The notes beneath the pieces were generated by a model. The model worked only from the letters and a program-made list of their open reading frames with translations, was not told the origin of the DNA and made no database searches. Positions 30,810 to 37,514 of a stretch of 38,809 nucleotides of DNA are shown one piece after another. The stretch is from positions 1 through 38,809 of the forward strand of contig NZ_JAJEPW010000027.1 of assembly GCF_020687045.1 (NCBI RefSeq), written 5' to 3'. Made by a program: the position numbers and the translations under genes. Source of the DNA: Vescimonas cirricatena (GTDB lineage: Bacteria; Bacillota; Clostridia; Oscillospirales; Oscillospiraceae). Each line of letters opens with the position of its first letter. The first letter of the stretch is position 1.

Positions 30810-32060
30810 ATGAATTATTTTGGAAGCATTTTCGCAATGGTGGTCTGCATTGCCATGTCCGCCTATTTCAGTGCCACAGAAACGGCGTTTTCATCCCTGA
30901 ACAAGACCCGCCTCAAGGTGTTGGCGGACAACGGAAACAAGCGGGCAGCGCTGGTGCTCAAGCTGTCCGAAGATTATGACAAGCTGATCTCCACCATCCT
31001 GATCGGCAACAATATCGTCAATATCATGGTGGCGTCCATCGGCACGCTTCTGTTCGTCGGACTTTACGGCGACATCGGCGCGACCGTTTCCACCATTGTG
31101 GTCACGGTCGTTGTCCTGATCTTTGGCGAGATCACCCCCAAAAGCGTTGCAAAGGACACGCCGGAGCGCTTTGCCATGTTCAGTGCGCCCTTTATCCGGC
31201 TCTGGATATGGGTGCTGACCCCGCTGAATTTTCTCTTTTCCCAGTGGAAAAAGCTGGTTTCTCGCTTCTTCAAGACAAATGACGACGCAAAAATGTCCCA
31301 CGAGGAACTGCTCCTTTTCATGGAGGACGTGGAGCAGGACGGCGGCATTGACGAAAATGAGGGTGAGCTGCTGCGCAACGCCCTTGAGTTCCGCGACCTG
31401 ACGGCGGCGGAAATTCTGACGCATCGCATCGAATTGGAGGCCGTGGACATCGACGAGAGCCACGAGGAAATTGCCAGAGCCTTTACACAGTCCCGCTTCT
31501 CCCGTCTGCTGGTCTACCGGGATACCATCGATCAGATCGTCGGTGTTCTTCATCAGAAGGACTTCTATATCAACGGCAAGATGACGGATCAGCCCATTAC
31601 GGCAATCATGACGGAACCGTTGTTCGTCTATCAGCACACGAAGATCCGCGACATTCTAAAAATGCTCCAGCATCAGAAGTCCCATGTCGCCGTCGTTGTA
31701 GACGATTTTGGCGGCACGCTCGGTATTGTTACGATGGAGGATATTTTGGAAGAACTGGTTGGTGAAATTTGGGACGAACACGACGAAGTGGAAGAAGATT
31801 TTGAAAAGCTGGACGAGAATACCTACCGTGTGGACTGCTCCGTCAGTTTGGAAGATTTTATGGAATTCTTTGATGTCAAGCTGGAATCGGACAGTGTTTC
31901 TGTCGGCGGCTGGGTCATGGAGCAACTCAATAGAGTCCCCATCAAGGGAGACTCCTTCACTGCACAAAATTTGGAGATCACGGTCTCCGGGCTGAGCGCG
32001 CATCGGGTGTCCTCTGTCACAGTCAGGCAATGCGGCGTGTGTTTGGCCTGCGCACAATAA
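30810..32060 (+). CDS. CNNM/CorC-HlyC family transporter-associated protein
   Basis: This 416-residue protein belongs to the hemolysin-family/CNNM group. It has an N-terminal DUF21 membrane domain (about 1-150, with SAYFSATETAFSSLNKTRLK and LIFGEITPKSVAKD), tandem CBS domains (about 200-325, with QSRFSRLLVYRDTIDQIVGV and HVAVVVDDFGGTLGIVTMED) and a C-terminal CorC_HlyC domain (about 340-405). CNNM/CorC proteins are Mg2+ (or Na+/Mg2+) exporters or regulators. The last 15 residues, VTVRQCGVCLACAQ, look unlike the family and may be a locally altered end. It is the first structural gene of a rightward operon with trkH and trkA and has a good SD. Confidence 0.88.
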   Translation: MNYFGSIFAMVVCIAMSAYFSATETAFSSLNKTRLKVLADNGNKRAALVLKLSEDYDKLISTILIGNNIVNIMVASIGTLLFVGLYGDIGATVSTIVVTVVVLIFGEITPKSVAKDTPERFAMFSAPFIRLWIWVLTPLNFLFSQWKKLVSRFFKTNDDAKMSHEELLLFMEDVEQDGGIDENEGELLRNALEFRDLTAAEILTHRIELEAVDIDESHEEIARAFTQSRFSRLLVYRDTIDQIVGVLHQKDFYINGKMTDQPITAIMTEPLFVYQHTKIRDILKMLQHQKSHVAVVVDDFGGTLGIVTMEDILEELVGEIWDEHDEVEEDFEKLDENTYRVDCSVSLEDFMEFFDVKLESDSVSVGGWVMEQLNRVPIKGDSFTAQNLEITVSGLSAHRVSSVTVRQCGVCLACAQ

Positions 32061-32089
32061 ATCTATCGCGCAATTCACAAGGAGTGAGG

Positions 32090-33433
32090 ATGATGTCAGA
32101 AGAAATGGTTTGCAGAAAGCATCGTCTTTCGTCTTTTCAAATCATCATATTGGGCTTTGCAGGGGTAATCCTGCTGGGCGCACTGCTGCTGATGCTGCCA
32201 ATTTCTGCGACAGCTCGGTGTGTAACGCCGTTTCATGAGGCACTGTTTACCGCGACCTCCGCTGTTTGTGTAACGGGGCTTGTGGTGCAGGATACCGGCA
32301 GCTATTGGTCGGTCTTTGGGCAGGCTGTGATCCTGACGCTGATTCAGATAGGCGGGCTTGGTGTTGTCACCGTGGCGGCATCGTTTGCGCTGCTGTCCGG
32401 GCGAAGGATCTCTCTGATGCAGCGCAGCACCATGCAGGACGCCATCTCAGCGCCGAGGGTCGGAGGGATCGTCCGGCTGACACGGTTCATCCTGCGGGGA
32501 ACATTTCTGATCGAACTGATCGGCGCGCTTGCCATGCTGCCGGTGTTTTGCCGGGACTACGGATGGCGCGGGATCTGGATGGCGGTATTTCACTCCATCT
32601 CCGCCTTTTGCAACGCGGGGTTTGACATTCTGGGAACGAACAACAACTTGTATCCGTCCCTTACCGGTTATGTCCAAAATCCGGTGATCAATATCACGAT
32701 CATGCTGCTGATCATAACCGGCGGCATTGGTTTTCTGACATGGGATGACATTTGCGAAAACAAGCTGCACTTCCACCGTTATCGAATGCAGAGCAAGGTC
32801 ATTCTCGTTACGACACTCACGCTGATCGTCTTTCCGGCGCTGTTTTTCTTCTTTGTGGACTTTGATGCCCTTCCCCTCAGAGAGCGGGTTCAGGCAGCCC
32901 TGTTCCAATCGGTCACGCCGAGAACGGCGGGCTTCAACACAGTCGATCTACCCGCCATGTCCGGCGCATCGCTGGGCGTGATGATCCTTCTGATGCTCAT
33001 CGGCGGTTCTCCCGGCTCCACGGCAGGCGGCGTGAAAACCACAACGCTGGCTGTTCTGCTTGCCAATGCTGCCGCGAGCTTCCGGCAGCGGGACAGCGCT
33101 CAATTCTTTGGTCGCAGAGTCGATTGCAGTGCCGTCAAAACCGCCGCGACCATTCTGACGATGTACCTTGCGCTGTTCTTTGGGGGAGCCGTCTTTATCA
33201 GCGTATATGAGAATCTTCCGCTGTCCCCCTGCCTATATGAAACCGCGTCGGCGGTGGGCACCGTGGGACTGACTCTGGGTATTACGCCGCAGCTGCACAT
33301 TCCCTCGCAGGCGGTATTGATCGCGCTGATGTATCTGGGGAGGGTTGGCGGGCTTACGCTCATTTACGCGGCGGTGTCCAGCAAGAAAACCGGCAGCGCA
33401 AAGCTGCCGCAGGAAAGCATCACGATTGGATAA
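32090..33433 (+). CDS. trkH: TrkH-type potassium uptake channel subunit
   Basis: This 447-residue protein is read from ATG 32090 (AAGGAG five bases upstream; the next codon, ATG 32093, is equally possible). It has about eight to ten membrane helices and four degenerate selectivity-filter repeats, visible as TSAVCVTGLVVQDT, SISAFCNAGFDILG, SVTPRTAGFNTVD and ETASAVGTVGLTLG. The conserved GGSPGSTAGGVKTTTLAVL stretch precedes the fourth repeat. This is the SKT (superfamily of K+ transporters) architecture. With TrkA it imports K+ at the cell membrane. Confidence 0.95.
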   Translation: MMSEEMVCRKHRLSSFQIIILGFAGVILLGALLLMLPISATARCVTPFHEALFTATSAVCVTGLVVQDTGSYWSVFGQAVILTLIQIGGLGVVTVAASFALLSGRRISLMQRSTMQDAISAPRVGGIVRLTRFILRGTFLIELIGALAMLPVFCRDYGWRGIWMAVFHSISAFCNAGFDILGTNNNLYPSLTGYVQNPVINITIMLLIITGGIGFLTWDDICENKLHFHRYRMQSKVILVTTLTLIVFPALFFFFVDFDALPLRERVQAALFQSVTPRTAGFNTVDLPAMSGASLGVMILLMLIGGSPGSTAGGVKTTTLAVLLANAAASFRQRDSAQFFGRRVDCSAVKTAATILTMYLALFFGGAVFISVYENLPLSPCLYETASAVGTVGLTLGITPQLHIPSQAVLIALMYLGRVGGLTLIYAAVSSKKTGSAKLPQESITIG

Positions 33434-33453
33434 GCAAAGGAGTTGTCTATCCC

Positions 33454-34101
33454 ATGAAAAATGTTTTATTGATTGGAGCAGGCCGCTTTGGGCGGCATAT
33501 CGCCATGCAGCTCTCTCCACTGGGGCATCAGGTCATGGCAGTCGATACCAACGAGGAGCGGATCAACGATGTGCTTCCGTTTGTCACCAACGCACAGATC
33601 GGTGACAGCACCAATGCGGAGTTCCTGCGTTCGCTCGGTATCGGAAATTTTGATGTTTGTTTTGTGACCATCAGCGGCAACTTCCAGAACTCGCTGGAAA
33701 CCACCTCGCTGCTGAAAGAGCTGGGCGCAAAATACGTGGTATCCCGCGCCGAACGCGACGTGCAGGCGAAGTTTCTGCTCCGCAACGGCGCAGATAACGT
33801 GGTCTATCCCGAAAAGCAGATGGCAAAATGGGCAGCGATTCGATTCACTGCCGACCATATTTTTGACTATATAGAGATCGACGAGCAGCACGCCATCTTT
33901 GAAGTTCAGGTGCCAGAGGCGTGGGTCGGGAAAAGCGTTGGAGAACTGGATGTTCGCCGAAAGTTCGGCATCAATATCCTCGGCATCAAGCGTGCAGGAA
34001 AAACGGATGTTTCCGTTACGCCGGACACTGTATTGTCCGATGACATAACGATTCTGGCAATGGGTGAGTATAAAGCCCTGCAAAAGTGCTTTCGGATTTG
34101 A
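33454..34101 (+). CDS. trkA: TrkA-type potassium channel regulatory protein
   Basis: This 215-residue single-unit TrkA/KtrA-like protein has an N-terminal RCK_N Rossmann domain (LLIGAGRFGRHIAMQL, with the GxGxxG loop at 8-13, and VDTNEER), IGDSTNAEFLRSLGI, YVVSRAERDVQAKFL and a C-terminal RCK_C domain (about 135-213, VPEAWVGKSVGELDVRRKFG). It binds NAD(H)/ATP (and possibly c-di-AMP through RCK_C) and gates TrkH. It lies 20 bp downstream of trkH. Confidence 0.95.
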   Translation: MKNVLLIGAGRFGRHIAMQLSPLGHQVMAVDTNEERINDVLPFVTNAQIGDSTNAEFLRSLGIGNFDVCFVTISGNFQNSLETTSLLKELGAKYVVSRAERDVQAKFLLRNGADNVVYPEKQMAKWAAIRFTADHIFDYIEIDEQHAIFEVQVPEAWVGKSVGELDVRRKFGINILGIKRAGKTDVSVTPDTVLSDDITILAMGEYKALQKCFRI

Positions 34102-34135
34102 ATGGGCCTGTGCACAATAGTGGAAAGGAAGAAAC

Positions 34136-35323
34136 ATGGCGAAGAAACCGCAAAACACAGCCGGTAACAGAAATGAGGATTCCGCGCCGCAGGAACGCAA
34201 ATGGCCGGACAAGGCGATTATTCGTTACATTATCCGCGCATTGGTGCTGCTGATTGTATTTGCGTGGGCACTGGTAAACCTTGACGCTGTTTTGCGTTTT
34301 CTCGGCACGGTGCTTGCGCTGTTCACGCCATTTCTGATCGGTGGCGCGATTGCGTTTTTGATCAACGTAGTCCTTCGACCGTTGGAATGCTGCTGGAACA
34401 AGGTGTGCCGAAGGGCTCCTGAAAAACTGACCCGCCCTGTGTGCCTGAGCGCAAGCACCGTGCTCGTTCTTGGGATTCTGTTTGCCGTGGTGTTTATGAT
34501 GATCCCCAGCCTGCGGGAGTCCGGCGACGAGTTTATTCAAAACATTCCGGCCTATGTGGAGGAAATCGGGCGGTGGTGGACAGGCGTTGTCCGGTTTACT
34601 GCAAAATATAACATTGTCCTGCCCGAATACGCCATAGACTCCGACCTGTTGATCGAGAAGGTCACCGCCTTGATCAGCGATGAGGGAAGCGGCATCCTCA
34701 CCGTGACGTGGGGCGCGGCAACCTCTGTCCTGTCGGCTTTGGTGGATGTTCTCTTGGGACTTGTCTTTGCGCTGTATCTGCTTGCAAAGAAGGAAGTCGT
34801 CGCGGCACATTTGAAAAAACTCATTGTAACAGTCCTTCCGCAAAAGAAGGCACAGCGGCTTCTGAGTATTGCCTCTCTGACCAACCAGACCTTCACAAAT
34901 TTTGTCAGCGGACAGCTTACCGAAGCGGTCATCATCGGCGTTCTGTGCTTCTTTGGAATGCTGATTCTTGGGATCCCGTATGCCGGTGCGGTCTCCGCGT
35001 TTGTGGCCGTTACTGCGCTGGTGCCGATTTTCGGCGCATGGATCGGCGGCGGTCTTGGTGCGTTTTTGATCCTGCTGGCAGAACCCGGCAAGGCTCTGTG
35101 GTTCATTCTCTTTCTGCTCATTTTGCAGCAGGTGGAGGGCAATCTGATTTATCCCAAGGTGGTCGGCAAGTCCGTTGGGCTTCCCGGACTGCTTGTGCTG
35201 ATGGCTGTTACAATCGGCGGCGAAGCATTCGGCGTCTTAGGGATGCTGTTCAGCGTACCCGTCTGTGCTGTGTTGTACAGTCTTTATCTGGAGTTCATGA
35301 AGAAAGCAAGCACCAACCACTGA
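34136..35323 (+). CDS. AI-2E family transporter (YdiK/YhhQ-type permease)
   Basis: This 395-residue polytopic protein belongs to the AI-2E transporter family (PF01594). It has FLGTVLALFTPFLIGGAIAF and LINVVLRPLE near the N-terminus, LLGLVFALYLLAKKE in the middle, and the family signature stretches ILGIPYAGAVSAFVAVTALV, PIFGAWIGGGLGAF and EGNLIYPKVVGKSVGLPGLL at the C-terminal half. Some members are Na+(Li+)/H+ antiporters (TMHA-like), others are linked to autoinducer-2. In an ion-homeostasis operon an antiport function is more plausible than quorum sensing. It is the last gene of the operon; a terminator lies about 140 bp downstream. Confidence 0.9.
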   Translation: MAKKPQNTAGNRNEDSAPQERKWPDKAIIRYIIRALVLLIVFAWALVNLDAVLRFLGTVLALFTPFLIGGAIAFLINVVLRPLECCWNKVCRRAPEKLTRPVCLSASTVLVLGILFAVVFMMIPSLRESGDEFIQNIPAYVEEIGRWWTGVVRFTAKYNIVLPEYAIDSDLLIEKVTALISDEGSGILTVTWGAATSVLSALVDVLLGLVFALYLLAKKEVVAAHLKKLIVTVLPQKKAQRLLSIASLTNQTFTNFVSGQLTEAVIIGVLCFFGMLILGIPYAGAVSAFVAVTALVPIFGAWIGGGLGAFLILLAEPGKALWFILFLLILQQVEGNLIYPKVVGKSVGLPGLLVLMAVTIGGEAFGVLGMLFSVPVCAVLYSLYLEFMKKASTNH

Positions 35324-35379
35324 ATGATTCATGATCGGCTGCCTCCTGAATAAAAGGCTGCGAGCCAAATGCAAAGGGC

Positions 35380-35431
35380 TTGGGATTATCCCAAAATCGC
35401 TGCGTGTCCGGACAGCGGCTGTGCTTGCTAT
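35380..35431 (+). repeat. Right copy of the cassette-flanking repeat
   Basis: A palindrome TTGGGAT-T-ATCCCAA (35380-35394) is followed by the 28-bp direct repeat (35404-35431) that matches 28194-28221 at 26 of 28 positions. Beyond the repeat the sequence differs from the left copy. Together the copies bracket the two-component/CorC/Trk/AI-2E block. Confidence 0.78.
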
Positions 35432-35461
35432 TCTATCAAATCCCAATATCCGCAGATCGTG

Positions 35462-35495
35462 ATGTCCCCGCTTTTTCGAAAGCGGGGACATTTTT
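35462..35495 (+). terminator. Strong intrinsic terminator (UUCG loop)
   Basis: ATGTCCCCGCTTT (35462-35474), tetraloop TTCG, AAAGCGGGGACAT (35479-35491), then a T5 run. A perfect 13-bp stem with a stable tetraloop, placed to end the trk operon and to isolate the xis-int region. Confidence 0.88.
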
Positions 35496-35588
35496 CTTCT
35501 CTGATACTTAAAAAACGGCAGAGAAAGCCCGCCCTCATCACGCTGAACTACCCAGCGGACGCAAAGCTCATCGCAAAGGAGGGCGAAG

Positions 35589-35803
35589 ATGCACAAGCTT
35601 GACCCCATCGAACGCCTGCCGCACCCATCCTCAACCCAAAAAGACTTCGCCGCTGCGAAGTCTGCGGCACGGGCATTCTCGCCCGCTCCGGGAGGGCAAA
35701 ATATTGCCCGACCTGCGCCAAGGAGGTTCACCGCCAGCAGAAGGCGAAATCCGCCCGGAAACGGCGGTCGGGTGTAGACAGTTTGGGGGCGAAAAGCCCT
35801 TGA
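35589..35803 (+). pseudogene. Small zinc-ribbon protein gene, frameshifted
   Basis: ATG 35589 follows AAAGGAGG and opens MHKLDPIERLPHPSS. After about 15 codons the family-like sequence continues in another frame: NPKRLRRCEVCGTGILARSG, then RAKYCPTCAKEVHRQQKAKS, ending at TGA 35803. One missing base near 35621-35625 would restore a single reading frame of about 71 codons with two CxxC pairs (CEVC, CPTC). Small CxxC-CxxC proteins like this are frequent cargo near Tn916-like int/xis genes of gut Clostridia. The start overlaps the end (TGA 35600-35602) of another frame ending KLIAKEGEDAQA, itself probably the tail of a lost gene. The frameshift may be real decay or a sequencing error. Confidence 0.6.
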
Positions 35804-35912
35804 ATTGCAAGCCTTCCCGCACCGCCAAAGCCGCACGGCAATACGATTTCCCTCGCAGCCGCGAAATCGAATTCTATTTGTCTACATAGCCGCCAAGAAA
35901 GGAGAATTTTCT

Positions 35913-36116
35913 ATGGACAACATTCTCACCGTCCCCATCCACCTCAAAATGACACTGACCGCCAGAGAAACGGCAGAATACAGCAACATCGGCATCAACA
36001 AGATCGACAGTATGCTGAGAGCGCCCAACTGCCCCTTCGTTTTGTTCGTCGGGACGAAAAAGCTGGTGAAGCGCCGGGAGTTTGAAGAGTACATCAGTCA
36101 AAAGCTGGTGATCTGA
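35913..36116 (+). CDS. xis: Excisionase, Tn916 Xis-like
   Basis: This 67-residue protein has the same length as Tn916 Xis. It is read from the ATG at 35913 with AAAGGAG eight bases upstream; an upstream in-frame ATG (35805) has no ribosome site. It shows the winged-helix layout MTLTARETAEYSNIGINKID followed by VLFVGTKKLVKRREFEEYIS. Xis bends DNA at the element ends and favours excision. It lies 104 bp before the integrase gene, the standard Tn916 order. Confidence 0.88.
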   Translation: MDNILTVPIHLKMTLTARETAEYSNIGINKIDSMLRAPNCPFVLFVGTKKLVKRREFEEYISQKLVI

Positions 36117-36143
36117 CAGCAAAAGATAATTTGTAAAAACAGC

Positions 36144-36172
36144 TTGAGAGAAAAGAACCTATCTGCTATAAT
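36144..36172 (+). promoter_or_regulatory. Integrase promoter
   Basis: -35 TTGAGA (36144-36149), 17-bp spacer and an extended -10 TGCTATAAT (-10 hexamer 36167-36172), about 50 bp upstream of int. Confidence 0.72.
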
Positions 36173-36201
36173 TATGTTGTTGCAGTAGGCTCTTTTCTCT
36201 C
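36146..36201. promoter_or_regulatory. 16-bp inverted repeat wrapped around the integrase promoter
   Basis: GAGAGAAAAGAACCTA (36146-36161) and TAGGCTCTTTTCTCTC (36186-36201) are inverted 16-mers with one mismatch, separated by 24 bp that hold the -10 box. The left arm starts inside the -35 and the right arm lies just past the predicted start of transcription. It is a candidate operator pair, or a stem formed only in transcripts that read in from xis. Confidence 0.65.
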
Positions 36202-36220
36202 TGCGGGAAAGGAGTATACA

Positions 36221-37402
36221 ATGGGCAAAAACTTAAAAGGCAAAGAATGCGGTAAGGGTATCTACCAAAGAAAGGACGGATTATATCACGCACGTTTTGT
36301 AGACAAAGCAGGAAAACGACATGAGAAATATTTCCAGACGATTCCCGAGGCGCGTAACTGGATCGAGCAGGCGAAATATGCCGACAAGCACGAAGATATG
36401 TTTTGTCCCTCAGACACGACGGTTGACGCATGGTTTTCATTTTGGATCGAGAACATTGTGGGCGATTTAGCACCGAATACCCTGCGAAATTATCGGGAGC
36501 GATATAAGCAGAATATCCAGCCCATCATCAGCAAAATGCTCCTTTCCGATGTGAAGCCCATGCACTGCAAAAAAGTGCTGCTTTCCATGGATGCGGATTA
36601 TGCAGGGTCTACCATCCGGCAGACCTATATCACGATGGGTACGATGTTTAAGGCTGCGAAGATGAATGATCTGATTGCCAAGCACCCAATGGACGGTGTG
36701 CGGTTTATAAAGCCGGTTCGTACGACAGACGATATTAAGTTCCTCACCCGTGATGAGCAGCGTGTGTTTCTTGAAACAGCGAAACGTTCCCACAACTACA
36801 ATCAGTACGCGCTGATCCTTGAAACCGGCTTGCGTACCGGCGAGATGATCGGACTGACGTGGGATGCGATAGATTTTCAGAATCGGACGCTGACGGTCAA
36901 TAAAACCTTGGAGTATCGTCACAAGCAGCATTTTTGGCGTGCGGGTCCACCGAAAACGCAGCACAGCTATCGTACCATCCCGCTGACAGATCGGGCCTAT
37001 GAAATTCTGAAAGAAATCAAGGACAAGCGCCCTTGGCAAAAGGAATCTCCGCTGCTCTCGCAAACACTGGAATATATCGACCGGCGAACGGGGGCAATCT
37101 CCCGGCTGGTCATGCGCGATCTTGTCTTTATCAACTGGCGCACCGGGGAACCGGCGAAGAACAGTTCCTATGATACCCACTTATACCGGCTCTGTGATCA
37201 GGCGGGCATCGAGCATTTCTGCATGCACGCCCTGCGCCACACCTACGCCACACGAGCGATTGAATGCGGCGTGCAGCCCAAGGTTCTTCAAAAGCTGCTG
37301 GGTCATGCCAGCATCAAAACAACAATGGATCGGTATGTTCATGTGACTGCCGAATCGCTGGATTATGCCATCAAGCAATTTCAGCAAAATGGTGTAGTCT
37401 GA
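36221..37402 (+). CDS. int: Tyrosine recombinase / integrase, Tn916 family
   Basis: This 393-residue integrase is close to Tn916 Int in length. It has an N-terminal arm-binding domain (about 10-55, GKGIYQRKDGLYHARFVDKA), a SAM-like core-binding domain (about 62-165) and a catalytic domain with R205 (TGLRTGEMIGL), probable K245, H336 and R339 (HALRHTYATR), H362 (LLGHAS) and nucleophile Y372 (MDRYVHV). All catalytic residues are present, so it should be active. AAAGGAG precedes the ATG. The end of the gene itself contains the first of three AATGGTGTA arm-type repeats, and the attR core lies 113 bp beyond its stop. Confidence 0.95.
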   Translation: MGKNLKGKECGKGIYQRKDGLYHARFVDKAGKRHEKYFQTIPEARNWIEQAKYADKHEDMFCPSDTTVDAWFSFWIENIVGDLAPNTLRNYRERYKQNIQPIISKMLLSDVKPMHCKKVLLSMDADYAGSTIRQTYITMGTMFKAAKMNDLIAKHPMDGVRFIKPVRTTDDIKFLTRDEQRVFLETAKRSHNYNQYALILETGLRTGEMIGLTWDAIDFQNRTLTVNKTLEYRHKQHFWRAGPPKTQHSYRTIPLTDRAYEILKEIKDKRPWQKESPLLSQTLEYIDRRTGAISRLVMRDLVFINWRTGEPAKNSSYDTHLYRLCDQAGIEHFCMHALRHTYATRAIECGVQPKVLQKLLGHASIKTTMDRYVHVTAESLDYAIKQFQQNGVV

Positions 37403-37448
37403 TGAAATCCAATAAAGCCAAATGCGAAAATGGTGTAAAAATGGTGTA
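37388..37448 (+). repeat. Putative right arm-type integrase sites (TGGTGTA x3)
   Basis: AATGGTGTA-type copies lie at 37388-37396 (inside the int coding end), 37429-37437 and 37440-37448. The last two are 11 bp apart, the same spacing and orientation as the TGGTACAG pair at the left end (3646-3664). Confidence 0.6.
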
Positions 37449-37475
37449 ACAGCCAAGACACCAAACGCTGAAACC

Positions 37476-37490
37476 CCTTGAAAATCAAGG
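37476..37490. other. Short inverted repeat between int and attR
   Basis: CCTTGA (37476-37481) and TCAAGG (37485-37490) form a 6-bp stem around AAA. It is too weak and lacks a T-run for efficient termination, so int transcripts may read through into ychF. Confidence 0.4.
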
Positions 37491-37514
37491 AAAATCGAAG
37501 GAGAATGAGTACAA

